DNA of 64,000 nucleotides from the NCBI RefSeq assembly GCF_004212635.1, contig NZ_PSRT01000025.1:1-64000 (forward strand). Reading direction: 5' to 3'. The notes beneath the pieces are model-generated. The model had not been told where the DNA came from, did no database searches, and saw nothing but the letters and a program-made list of their open reading frames with translations. This DNA comes from Bradyrhizobium genosp. SA-3. Its GTDB lineage: Bacteria > Pseudomonadota > Alphaproteobacteria > Rhizobiales > Xanthobacteraceae. Position numbers and translations under genes: made by a program. The first letter of the stretch is position 1. The number at the start of each line of letters is the position of its first letter. Positions 37,295-46,910 of this stretch are shown here, in pieces.

Positions 37295-37507
37295 ATGGCG
37301 GATGTGCAAGAGGTTGTGCTGTCGAAACGGCAAAAACAGTGTTTGCGATGGGTCGAGGAGGGGAAGTCATCCTGGGCCATCGGAGTCATCCTGAAAGTAA
37401 GCGAGAACACCGTCAACTTTCACGTCAAGAATGCGATGCGAAAGCTGGAAACGACCAGCCGTACCCAGTGCGTCGTCAAGGCGCGGCGTCTGCGTCTTAT
37501 TGAGTAA
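37295..37507 (+). CDS. Stand-alone LuxR-type HTH protein
   Basis: A 70-residue protein that is essentially only a GerE/LuxR DNA-binding domain: LSKRQKQCLRWVEEGKSSWA, then VSENTVNFHVKNAMRKLE and RTQCVVKARRLRLI. The ATG has an ideal AGGAG six bases before it and an in-frame stop lies about 40 bases upstream. The missing sensor domain is thus not simply hidden upstream in this frame. It is divergent from pepM and may regulate the phosphonate genes or, as a truncated form, interfere with a full-length LuxR protein. Confidence 0.75.
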   Translation: MADVQEVVLSKRQKQCLRWVEEGKSSWAIGVILKVSENTVNFHVKNAMRKLETTSRTQCVVKARRLRLIE

Positions 37508-38209
37508 CGGCCGCGGTTCCGTTGCCGCTGATGCAGAGCGAAATGTAAGGGGCGACTGTGGGTTGCTCCGGCGGAATGCGAAGCGAATTGCGCGCCCGCA
37601 GCTGTATAGCCATAATACAGGCGTTGTTACGATGAACAGGGCGTGCTTCTATTTCGTCGCCGATCGTCACTGCGGGGCGCCGCGGACCACTAGGCGAGGT
37701 GAGATCATTGGCGTGTAACGCTCTTGAAAGCTCGACGGCCGGTCGGATCTCAGTGTCAACGTTGTGATCAATTGCGAGAATTGGTAGGTGACGCATCAAT
37801 GGAACGTATCGCTGCGGATGAGATGGCGTTAAGCCCGCGAACGCGTTCCGCCTCAAGATAGCGCGATGCAATGAAACCGACGAGTTCTTTGGCCTTATGC
37901 TTGCGTAGTGAAACTGTTCCAGATGGACAGTCGATGGCGCGTCCTTTGAGTTCTCCTCTTATGTCGTCGCGCGGAACGAGTCAGGACGGCTCATGTTCAG
38001 GTGCATAACGATGTAACGCTCATCGAGCGGAGGCAATGATTGGCCGATGATTGTCGTCCGGCAGAATCTGCCCGGAAAGCCTCTGGGCTGCCTAATTGAA
38101 TGCTTGAAGTGAGCACGCTCAAGAAATCGGCTGCGACGATTAACGAGTGCCCCGGCTTCGACAGGGCAGCAGGTGCAGAACAACGGTCACATCCTAAATG
38201 TTCTGCAGT
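37508..38209. other. Intergenic, one possible minus-strand frame
   Basis: A 124-codon minus frame at 37497-37871 overlaps the LuxR gene tail. It is unrecognised and has no strong start. The rest holds nothing I recognise. Confidence 0.3.
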
Positions 38210-38617
38210 TCACGGGCTTGGAATATCGAGCTCGATCTCACGCGTCACTTCGATGATGCTCTCTGGATGGCGTCCGTTCTTGAAGAGAGCGTATTTCAGA
38301 GCTTCAGCGCGGTTGGTAAAAAGCCCGCCAAACGCGCCCCGTTGTTCACGGGCAACCCAGTTACCGGCCCGATTTCTGCCGACAAACACGATCGGCGGAG
38401 CACAGTCACTTGAAGAGGAATCGAGGACCTGAATGAGCATGTCCCTTCGGTGAGGCTCCGGCTCGCGATCGTAAAGCGATTGTTGACTTTTCGTGCTACT
38501 CACATCACGGCATTCGAGAACCAGCATCAACGACTTCAAAGCTTGGCTATTGGCCGCCAATCGGCTGTAGCCTTCGCTGGGTGGCAAGTATTCATCAACC
38601 TGGAAGGAATAGCTCAA
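38210..38617 (-). CDS. Hypothetical rhizobial protein
   Basis: A 135-residue frame. The C-terminal half PPIVFVGRNRAGNWVAREQR ... GGLFTNRAEALKYALFKNG ... VTREIELDIPS has a regular fold-like pattern that I recall from small uncharacterised rhizobial proteins. The start is a TTG and uncertain; downstream starts are possible. Function unknown. Confidence 0.55.
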   Translation of the reverse strand: MSYSFQVDEYLPPSEGYSRLAANSQALKSLMLVLECRDVSSTKSQQSLYDREPEPHRRDMLIQVLDSSSSDCAPPIVFVGRNRAGNWVAREQRGAFGGLFTNRAEALKYALFKNGRHPESIIEVTREIELDIPSP

Positions 38618-40114
38618 ACGGGAACGGAGTTCTCCTATCAGTTCTGAGAAGAGAAGAGGGGTTTCGCGAGGATGCGCTGCCCGAGCGCGCCAACGGCGAA
38701 AAGTACCGTGTGTGTGCTTGCGGGGTGTCGCTGTTGATTTGGGGCCAGATGATGCGGTGGATGCTTAAGGGCTTAAATACGTCCTCACCACTCCGGCTGT
38801 TTGCAGGTCTTCATTTGATTTCGGAAGCGAAGATGTTCACCTTCGGCGCATAGTTGATAAAGACGGCAACGCTGTCGCGAGATGGAGAGTGGCCGCCCCG
38901 AGGACACGCGGTCGGGCAAGCGTCTGTTCTTCGGATCACGATAGCTGCTGGTATGCCAGGTGGGGTGACGGCACGCTCGTTCCTGATCCACTGCCGTCAC
39001 TCGCGTCCTTCACGATGCCGCCGTCCCGCATCCTCGTCGGCGCAAACGGGGTGGCAGACGAACGATGATCGTGTCGCGCTGCGCTCCCTCGCACAGTGTT
39101 CAATGACTTTCCGCAACACCCGTGGCTTGTTACCGTGGTCGATCGAGAGGTAAACGTCGCATCATATGAAGCGTTGTGTGAAGCCGGAATTCTGCTCAAA
39201 GGACGGTGCACGCGTTGAATCTGCGGCCGTGCGCGCCGCTCGGCGGAAAGAAGCTTACCCGTCTATTTCGGAGGTAAGCATCAGGCTGGCCAGCGGTGCA
39301 GCGCTGCGTCCCGTTCACGGTCTCTGACGATCGAAACGACTGGCGCTGGCTGCAGATGACGGGTGGTCCGGCCCGGCGCTCGCCAAGGTCAGCTTCGCAA
39401 CCAATGAGATGGTCATGCGGAGTGTCGGTCCAGAGCAGGAGCTGGCCGTCCGTTTTTACGCATGGAGAACAATCACCCTCTCAATCCGCTGATCCGGTCC
39501 CGCGCTGCCCGTGTCCAATCGGAAGAAAGCCAAACACTCTTGCCATGTGTGCGCGCCACACCCGATCTCTGCGGTAGTCGAAAAGTCGCCTCTCTGGAGG
39601 CTCGCGAGGTCAGTCCTATGTCTGCCGAAGGCGTTGGACGCTTGGACGCGGCTACCGCTTCCCCAGTTTGGGCTGCACCCGAGGCCGCCTCTCCGTCGTG
39701 GGTGCGCCGGGTGCTTTCGAATGAGCTCGGGCCCCGGAAGGTGCATGCACATGGGGGGAAGTGAATGTTCTAACCGCAGCGCTTTTTTGGAGCGAAGTGT
39801 GGATGTCGCGCCCAGTAGCTTTCCGGCTTCGTTGCGCCCATCCAGCGATCCTGCTCGAGCAGAACGCGGGTCCGGTTGTCCAGCGTGGCCCGCTAATCGC
39901 CGGACCGCATCTCGCGGCTGAACGACGACGCGTCAGCGTTGCGACAACCGCAAGCTGACCAACCCGGGAATCACCGGCGATCGGTTACCCACCGCCAGCT
40001 ACACGGCGCAAGGGCAACGATTGATTCGTGAGGTTGTGGCCTTTCTCGGGGGGGGGAATTGCCTCAACTTCGCGCACAAGAACCGAGAGGACGCAGAACG
40101 CCAGTCGCGAGTTG
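38618..40114. other. Intergenic, about 1.5 kb, no recognised gene
   Basis: Many overlapping short frames on both strands, none with a recognisable family. Probably decayed island DNA. One frame near 39100-39220 (FNDFPQHPWLVTVV) looks coding-like but cannot be assigned. Confidence 0.35.
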
Positions 40115-40951
40115 CTAGCTCGCCTGTTCTTCGCCGAGAGTGCGGACTGATGAGGAGGCATAGGCGGCCGAGACGAGCTTGTAGCAACAGCATGCTTTCT
40201 CTTCGAGCAATTTGTGTTCATCAATCTGCAAGACGCCCCGCATCTTGCGAATCAGCCCTTGCTCCTCGAAGCGGATCAAGGTTTCGGTCACCCCGGCGCG
40301 GCGCAGTCCCAGCACCGAGGAAAGGTAATCGTGGGTGACTGGCAGCACGCGGGCGTCAATAGCTTCACTAGTAAGGCAAAGCCAGCTCGCGAGGCGCTGT
40401 TCACGAGGGTGCCGAACCCCGCACAATCCTGTCTGGACGCACTGAAATGTTAGCGCTTGCACGTACTCAAACAGGTGGTCTTTGATCTCGGGATGCACCT
40501 TCATGATCCGACGGAGATCCTCGACGCGAATTCTGTGCGCGCTTCCGGGGAAGACGGCGACAGATTGATGGGTTGAAAAATGTCCTCCCCACAAGAAGGA
40601 AGTGCCGACCGCGCCCCGATAGCCTATGACTGCTGTTTCGAGCATACTGCCCGCGGTAACGACTCTGAGCGAGACGAGGCCGCTCTCTACAAAGTAGACG
40701 TGCTCGACCGGCCTTTTTGGCTCTTGCAGGACCATCCGTTCTTTCAAGGCGACCGGCTCGAGGCACTCCCCTATTGCCGCAAGCTGTTGGATAGGAAGAC
40801 GCGCCAAGATTACGTTCTTCACAAAGGGCCGTTTCGCAGGACGCACCGGAAGAGAGCGCAGAGGCTCCGGTCGTGTGCCGGGCAGCTGCTTGAGAGCTCT
40901 ATCTTGAGAGCAGTCAAGTACTTGGAGGACGGCGGGCACGCGATCGGTCAT
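40115..40951 (-). CDS. Crp/Fnr-family transcriptional regulator
   Basis: A 278-residue regulator. A cyclic-nucleotide-binding-like beta-roll spans LPIQQLAAIGECLEPVAL to VYFVESGLVSL and VAVFPGSAHRI. The C-terminal winged HTH is THDYLSSVLGLRRAGVTETL, then EEQGLIRKMRG. The Fnr-type N-terminal Cys cluster is not apparent, so it is probably not an oxygen-sensing iron-sulfur protein. The ligand is unknown. It is monocistronic. Confidence 0.85.
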   Translation of the reverse strand: MTDRVPAVLQVLDCSQDRALKQLPGTRPEPLRSLPVRPAKRPFVKNVILARLPIQQLAAIGECLEPVALKERMVLQEPKRPVEHVYFVESGLVSLRVVTAGSMLETAVIGYRGAVGTSFLWGGHFSTHQSVAVFPGSAHRIRVEDLRRIMKVHPEIKDHLFEYVQALTFQCVQTGLCGVRHPREQRLASWLCLTSEAIDARVLPVTHDYLSSVLGLRRAGVTETLIRFEEQGLIRKMRGVLQIDEHKLLEEKACCCYKLVSAAYASSSVRTLGEEQAS

Positions 40952-41316
40952 AGTCCCTCTCCTGGCAGGAGGCTTTTTGCTCGCCTGCGCGCTGACCGTA
41001 ACGAGAACGTGATTACGACTATAGCAACATCTTCATCTTGATTGATGCAACGAGTAACTCATCGACGCCCAAATCCCGCGTTGAGGGGCCTGTCTTCGAC
41101 GATTTTCAACCAAGCGAATGAAGGCGCCGGCTCCTCCGACTCAACGCGCGACATTCTTGCCTTTGCACTTGTCGTCCAGGACATTGCCGTATGACCGGGC
41201 GCTACGTGCGTCTTTCTCGCTAGGCATGATTGAGATCTCAAGAAGCCACCGGCGAGTGGAACGGACAGGTCAACACCTCGATTGCGGGCGCAAGACGATT
41301 GCCCGCATCCGTGCAA
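40952..41316. other. Intergenic, no recognised gene
   Basis: Between the Crp/Fnr and Lrp genes. Only unassigned short frames. Confidence 0.35.
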
Positions 41317-41793
41317 TCAATCGTCTGGGGGAAGCTCAACCGGAACAGCAAATCCAACCTTTACGCGATCCAATATGACCATGCTCTTGAAGCCCTTGAT
41401 GTCGCGATTTTCGTAGAAGAAGCGCCGCGTGAACTCCTCGTACTCCTCCATGGACCGCGCGGTAATGTACAGGACGAAGTCGGCATCGCCCGTGACGTAA
41501 AAGCCGTGGACGACGTCGATTGATGATTTGATGGCTTTTTTAAACCTATCGATGATATCGGCGCTTTCCCGCTCCAAGGTCACCAGTGCAAGCACTTGAA
41601 TAGGTCGTCCCACCGCCCTCGGCGATACAACCGACACGTCGGCCTGGATGATGCCCTCCGAGCGGAGTCTCTTCAACCGTCGTTGGCACGCGGTAGGAGA
41701 AAGCCCGGCCATCTCGCCAATCACATCTGAAGTCAGACGGTTATTCTTTTGCACGATCTCGAGAATGCGGGCATCTATTCGGTCGTACTGCAT
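41317..41793 (-). CDS. Lrp/AsnC-family regulator
   Basis: A 158-residue Lrp-type protein: N-terminal HTH IDARILEIVQKNNRLTSDVI ... SPTACQRRLKRLRSEGII, then the ACT-like RAM domain (ALVTLERES, VVHGFYVTGDADFVLYI). The ATG at 41793 has GGAGG at ideal spacing; the longer frame upstream is unsupported. Such proteins sense amino acids and bend DNA as octamers. No amino-acid gene is adjacent, so its target is unknown. Confidence 0.9.
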   Translation of the reverse strand: MQYDRIDARILEIVQKNNRLTSDVIGEMAGLSPTACQRRLKRLRSEGIIQADVSVVSPRAVGRPIQVLALVTLERESADIIDRFKKAIKSSIDVVHGFYVTGDADFVLYITARSMEEYEEFTRRFFYENRDIKGFKSMVILDRVKVGFAVPVELPPDD

Positions 41794-42126
41794 AACCACC
41801 TCCCAGCCTGAGACGAATTTCGCCGCGAGATGCCCCCTCCGCGCAGGAAATCCTCGATGGTGAAAAATACGAGGAAATCTTCCGTGACAAAGGCCCAACT
41901 TGGATGGGCGTTGTCGCATACGACTATCAAAGTAGGGATGAGGGGCCTTGCCATCGGCATTTTGCGGCGCAGCAGGGAGCGAAGCCGCAAAGCCGGCCTT
42001 TCGGATGAGAGATCCGGGCCTTCGTTTTCGACAAAAGATGTGAACCAAAGCGAAGCCGAAACGCAACCGAGCTGTGCCGCGTGATAAATTCGTGCGGAAA
42101 CGGGCATCTTGATTGAGGTTAGCCAG
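41794..42126. other. Intergenic, no recognised gene
   Basis: Short unassigned frames only. Confidence 0.35.
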
Positions 42127-42351
42127 CTACTCGCCCGCTGACGAGCGCGCGCCAAGGCGCCGTTTTGCCTCTGAGAGGCAAACCATTGGGTCGACTTCGT
42201 CCTCCAGCGCGATAACATCCGCAAGAGCTTTCGCTAGCGGCGTTCCTGTTAGCCGTTGACGCAAGCTCGCGAGGTGGAGATTGCCGCTGGTCAGCTTTTT
42301 CTCCTTTAGTGTCTCCATTTTGCAAAGATCGAAACGGTGCTGGCAGTGCAT
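42127..42351 (-). CDS. Small hypothetical protein
   Basis: A 74-residue protein with a GGAG 8 bases before the ATG. The sequence METLKEKKLTSGNLHLASLR ... ALADVIALEDEVDPMVCLSE reads as helical and coding-like. No family is recognised. Confidence 0.45.
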   Translation of the reverse strand: MHCQHRFDLCKMETLKEKKLTSGNLHLASLRQRLTGTPLAKALADVIALEDEVDPMVCLSEAKRRLGARSSAGE

Positions 42352-43715
42352 GTTGTTCTCCGCCCCCTGCGACCCGCAGCTCATTCTTCGTTGGTCGCTC
42401 GCCGGAACTCGCGTGCCCCGTCGTCCCTGTTTCCGGAGCTGGGCAACTCTAAAAAACGGCATGCGTTCCCCGTGCACATTGCTCCAAGCTGGATTTGGTC
42501 TGCTGGATGACGCGCACTGCGTGTCGACTTTTGTTCTTTGAATGATGTTGCCTCTCAATCGGCTTGATCGAAGGAGCTGAGCGTATTTCGGCCGCTTGCG
42601 TTCGACAGGTTCGTCAACATCATTTGCGCAGCTGAATTGCCCCGACGAGGCTCAAGCTCGTCCGTGTTGCTCAGCTCGTCTGGACTGCCCGATTGTGCCG
42701 TCCCGCTTAATGTCCCCCGAATGATCGTACTTGCTGCGTCTCCGTCCATTTCGGGTGAACTTTGCAGGGGCCGGACTCGGGGCCAAAGCAAGCAAAATGA
42801 AATCATGATTGCGATGGTGGGTATGCACCAACTGCGGCCGCTACGGTACAAAGCTGGTCGCAGGGCGCCTTGTCCGCGGCTCGTTTTGCGCGCGTCAGCC
42901 GCGACCGGCACAGGCTATAGCCTGCTCGTAACCCATCTTGCTGGAGACGCGAAGCCCTCTCCCCGGCGGCTCGAGTTTCGCGCGGTGATGCTGCTATCGA
43001 CGCACAAATCGGTGCGCAATGTACAGCTCATATGCATTCTCCGCGAGGTGGGTACGATTCGTATGCAGTCATTAAGGACGCATGCCCCTGCCAAACTGGT
43101 CAAAGATTCGAGCTGCAATTTCGTTCGTTGGCGCGTAGGCCGCCCGCATTGTTCGTGCCGCCGGCAGAGCATTAAGCCGACCACATCGGAGGTATCCTCC
43201 TCACACTATGAACAGGGGCATGTCATGAAAGGTGATCGTATCACCGCGCAGGGCCACAACCTGACAGAGCCAAGGCGGTGAGCCGCGGCAGTTTGATAGA
43301 AGAGACTTCTCTGCAGGTTTCTACCTCGTATTCGGATGCGCGCTGATGCGCCGCGGGCGGACCACGCCAGGAGCCCTATGATGGCCGTCTATATCGTACC
43401 GTCGGCAGGCCGGAGCGGGCGACCGATGTTGGCGAGCAAGATCTGCGACATCCAGAGGATTGACTACTCCATAGACTCGTCAATGCGCGCTGGCGCCATT
43501 CAAATGGTGCCGATCAGGACGGTGACCTCGCCACAGCGCCCAAGTCTTCCTACCGTCGAGGCCCATTGTGCGTCGCCGCCTATGACGGCAATGCACTCAT
43601 CAAATCGATGAAGCCAAACGTCGTCTTGCCTTAATCCGACATCTCGTCGCCTCATCCGCCACGACCGCCTCGAAGTCCTGGATGGATGCAGCAATCCGAC
43701 CATTTTGCTCGACTG
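42352..43715. other. Intergenic, about 1.4 kb, possible small frames
   Basis: A minus-strand frame at 42555-42911 (118 codons) has one hydrophobic segment (CIPTIAIMISFCLLW) followed by a Ser/Asn-rich tail and could be a small membrane protein. A longer plus-strand frame (42637-43281) overlaps it and looks like its shadow. Neither is assigned. Confidence 0.3.
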
Positions 43716-43733
43716 GTCAGCTTCCGGAAAGGT
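43716..43733 (+). promoter_or_regulatory. tts-box-like element upstream of otsA
   Basis: GTCAGCTTCCGGAAAGGT matches the rhizobial tts-box core GTCAGCTT-n-TCGAAAGCT at 14 of 17 fixed positions. It lies about 100 bases before the otsA ATG in the correct orientation. The tts box is bound by TtsI, the activator of type III secretion genes. The downstream part of the consensus is less well kept. Confidence 0.5.
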
Positions 43734-43819
43734 AGACCGGCCATCCTGGCGTAGTGGAGATATCTCGGGGCTGATCTGCGATTGCATCGAACGCAAACAT
43801 CGTCAAACGGAGTCACGAG

Positions 43820-45709
43820 ATGTTTCGAATCCATGACACGCTCGACACCGCAACGTTGGATTCCAGCAGTACACCAGGCCCGACCCAGCAAGATGAAACC
43901 ACGGGCCAGGCGGCCTTTGACCAGCACCTGGACGAGATACCGTTGGAGCAAGAGCAACAAGGAGGTGCAGGTCCTTCCGATGCTGTTGTCTCGGGCGAGG
44001 TGGAGGATCGCCTCGATACGGTAAACCAGAAGCCCGACATGAAGCTGGTCGTCATTTCGAACCGCGTTGCGCCGTTCGACCCCAATAAACCCCAGACCGG
44101 CGGGCTTGCGGCGGGCCTCGAGCCGGTTGTTGAACGTTCCGGCGCGGTCTGGATGGGCTCCTCGGAGAACCGCGGCGATGGGACCGAGCAGCCCCTGCCG
44201 CTCGTGAAGACCGGTGCCGGCGATGTGGCGAGGCTCGATCTGCCGGAAGCGGACTATCCCGGCTATTATCGAGGTTTTTCGAATTCGACGCTATGGCCAG
44301 CATTGCACTCCCTGCCCGACCAAATGTCGGGCTCCACAGCCGATTATGATAGCTCGGGCTCCGATTATGACAGCTATCGAAAGATCAACGAGTTTATGGC
44401 GCGTGCGGCGTTCGACTTGCGGGATCGGGACGCATTCTGGGTGCATGATTATCATTTGCTTCCGCTCGGGGCCGAACTGCATAGGCTCGGCATCGAGCGG
44501 CCGACCGGCTTTTTTCTGCACACGCCATGGCCGACGCCCGACATGATAGAGCGCGTACCCAACCATCGCGAACTGATGAAGTCGATGCTGGAGTACGATC
44601 TGCTCGGTTTTCAGACGAACTGGGATTTGAACAATTTCCTGGCCTGCCTGCGAACCTATTTCAGGCTGGAGAGCAAGGATGGTGTCGTGACCACGCAGCG
44701 TGGCCAGACGCGACTTCAAAAATTCCCGATCGGTATCGATCCCAAGCAGTTCGCAGAGTATCTTGCGGCAGACCTTTCGCCCGCCGAGCAGGAAAAAGTC
44801 TCGTCACTATTGCAAAACTTCGAGGGCGCCAAGTTTGCGATCGGCGTAGACCGGCTCGACTACACGAAAGGTATCGACAAGCGGGTCGAAGCATTCAACC
44901 ACCTTTCAGCGGCCGAGCCGGGCAGCATCTCGCTGTTGCAGATCGCGCCGCCCTCACGCGCCGACGTCGACCAGTATCGGAAGTACAAGGAGGACGTGGA
45001 GAATGCGATCAACCACGTCAATGCCGAGCATGGCACAGACGACTGGAGGCCAATCCACTACACGAATGACTCGTTCAGCCAGGCTGCGCTGGCGCGTCTT
45101 TACCGCGCGGCACATGTCGGTGTGGTCACGCCGCTGCGGGACGGGATGAATCTGGTAGCGAAAGAATATGTTGCTGCCCAAGACCCGGAGAATCCTGGCG
45201 TTCTGGTCTTATCGAAGTTTGCAGGTGCGGCTGAAGACTTCAACGACGACGAGGCGCTGCTGGTGGATCCAAACCACCCCGAAGAGATCGCAGACGCTAT
45301 TTCGAAGGCGGCTAACATGCCGCTTGAGGAGCGTGTCAAGCGCTGGCGGTCGATGATGGACAAGATTGAATCCTACACCATCCACGACTGGTCGGCGGAC
45401 TACCTCCGGGAGCTGGACAAAAGCCGCATCACCGTTCCGGCTGATCAGTGCCTCAATTTCGGTCTCGGCTGGACCAACGTGGCTCAGATGCCGCTGTACC
45501 GGAACTATAACAAGGCCGTCACCGCCTATAACGAGATCGACCCAGCGGATGCCGCTTTGAGGGAGGCTGCCTATGCAGACGTGAAGTCGACCTTTGAGGC
45601 TTTAGCGGCCCCACTGAAGCATACACAGGACAGACTCTGGGATCTGCCGGCGGCGACAGCTTCACGCGATGGTCCTCGCGGACAAGAGCTCGGTGCCCGC
45701 GAGGACTGA
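43820..45709 (+). CDS. otsA: Trehalose-6-phosphate synthase with extensions, candidate type III effector
   Basis: A 629-residue protein whose core (about 74-536) is a GT20 trehalose-6-phosphate synthase joining UDP-glucose and glucose 6-phosphate: LVVISNRVAPF, WVHDYHLLPLG, GVDRLDYTKGI with catalytic Arg and Lys, and TPLRDGMNLVAKEYVA. Ordinary OtsA is about 470 residues. Here a 73-residue Ser/Thr/Gln/Asp-rich N-terminus (SSSTPGPTQQDETTGQ) precedes MKLVVISNR, and about 93 residues follow the core. The N-terminus is of the disordered kind used as type III signals, and a tts-box-like element lies 104 bases upstream. GGAG precedes the ATG at 43820. The enzymatic call is firm; secretion is inference. 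Confidence 0.9.
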   Translation: MFRIHDTLDTATLDSSSTPGPTQQDETTGQAAFDQHLDEIPLEQEQQGGAGPSDAVVSGEVEDRLDTVNQKPDMKLVVISNRVAPFDPNKPQTGGLAAGLEPVVERSGAVWMGSSENRGDGTEQPLPLVKTGAGDVARLDLPEADYPGYYRGFSNSTLWPALHSLPDQMSGSTADYDSSGSDYDSYRKINEFMARAAFDLRDRDAFWVHDYHLLPLGAELHRLGIERPTGFFLHTPWPTPDMIERVPNHRELMKSMLEYDLLGFQTNWDLNNFLACLRTYFRLESKDGVVTTQRGQTRLQKFPIGIDPKQFAEYLAADLSPAEQEKVSSLLQNFEGAKFAIGVDRLDYTKGIDKRVEAFNHLSAAEPGSISLLQIAPPSRADVDQYRKYKEDVENAINHVNAEHGTDDWRPIHYTNDSFSQAALARLYRAAHVGVVTPLRDGMNLVAKEYVAAQDPENPGVLVLSKFAGAAEDFNDDEALLVDPNHPEEIADAISKAANMPLEERVKRWRSMMDKIESYTIHDWSADYLRELDKSRITVPADQCLNFGLGWTNVAQMPLYRNYNKAVTAYNEIDPADAALREAAYADVKSTFEALAAPLKHTQDRLWDLPAATASRDGPRGQELGARED

Positions 45710-46480
45710 CCGGGCGAAAAGCATAGCACGGCGGTTGACAGGCTTCTGTAGCAGGAAAAAGGAGCAATCAAGGTCTTTGCGCTGACGCGGTTCTTGCGGG
45801 CGGCGCAGGCCCGCATGATCACAGGGAACGTTAACGAGCTGCGTCAAGACATCATGCGAATGTTCCATGACCGAAAATGGGAGCGATACAGTCAACTTCA
45901 TGTTGCTATCTGTAAACGACGCTGATGCGAGTGGTGGCGACGCCAGTCGGTGCGCTGCTGCCCATTGATCGCTCCGCCCGGAAAGCGCCGCTTGCCTCTG
46001 GGGCCGCACCAGCACCGTTACGGAACAGTTCGCAGTGAGGGTTGCACTAGCCTCGAGCCGGCTCGGATGATCCGGCAGCAGCGGGCATTCTCGATCGAAA
46101 ATCTCGCCCTTGATCTCGTTTGTGTAATACGGCTTCGATGAGGACCACGGCTCGTGCGTCGGTCCCCTGCCGAGTAGATTCAGGACGTTTAAGCTGAACC
46201 GTAACTCCCTCAAGTGCTGCTGATGCCCAGGTTCATTTCGCCATCTTGTCGCACGAAAGAACCTAATCTGGTGCTTGTACCTGTTGTTGATTGTTGGCTC
46301 GATCTCAAGACGTGTTGCAACCTAGAGCGTTTCTTGTCGGTTTCTACTCTCCTCGTATCGAGCGCAATCCTTTCTGCAATCAGTCAAAGAACCGAGTTAC
46401 AGGCGTGACTTGTGTGTTTCGCAAGGAAAAAGCTCGTCCAACTCGGCAATGCCTGCGGTCAACGCGGGTCAGGGATTGCC
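45710..46480. other. Intergenic, no recognised gene
   Basis: A short plus-strand frame near 45770-45925 (FLRAAQARMITGNVNELRQD) looks coding-like but lacks a start with a ribosome-binding site. Nothing else recognised. Confidence 0.3.
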
Positions 46481-46573
46481 ATGCATACCACCCTTAGCCT
46501 GATGTCGATCTGGCTGCTGATCAATGCCATGATCTTTGTCGTGATGATGCCCGTCGACAAGTCTGCCCCGTGA
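46481..46573 (+). CDS. Single-helix membrane microprotein
   Basis: A 30-codon frame, MHTTLSLMSIWLLINAMIFV then VMMPVDKSAP. It is one strongly hydrophobic helix with a short polar tail. CAGGG lies 7 bases before the ATG. I recall similar tiny open frames in Bradyrhizobium, but the role is unknown. Confidence 0.5.
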   Translation: MHTTLSLMSIWLLINAMIFVVMMPVDKSAP

Positions 46574-46910
46574 CGCCCGCGAGAAGGAACAACCTCATAT
46601 GCGGAGGTAAGCAGCATCGCTGCGTCCCGGGTCTTTGCCACTGAAGATCGAAAGGTCTAACGCTGTCTGGCCGGCGGTCCGCCGACACGCTGTGCTGTCC
46701 GCTTGGCAACCAATGTCCGCAACCGGACATGGTTGTGCAGCCCCGAACGGCTGAAACTTGCGACTCTTTAGCCGGCACGCAGCTTGCAGTGAACGGTCCG
46801 CAACATAGCGCAAGCCGCGGTATGTCATGCGCTTGTGTGCTTTCCGCCGCTTCTGCTTGACGCGCCAGGGCCCGCGAGCGTGGCCGCTCGACCTCTTCTG
46901 GAGAAAGTCC

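Noticed and set aside
39391..39410. GTCAGCTT near 39.4 kb as a second tts box
   Set aside because: The second half of the consensus is absent and no gene start follows.
41830..42084. Plus-strand 84-codon frame beside the Lrp gene
   Set aside because: No start signal and no recognisable family; treated as intergenic.
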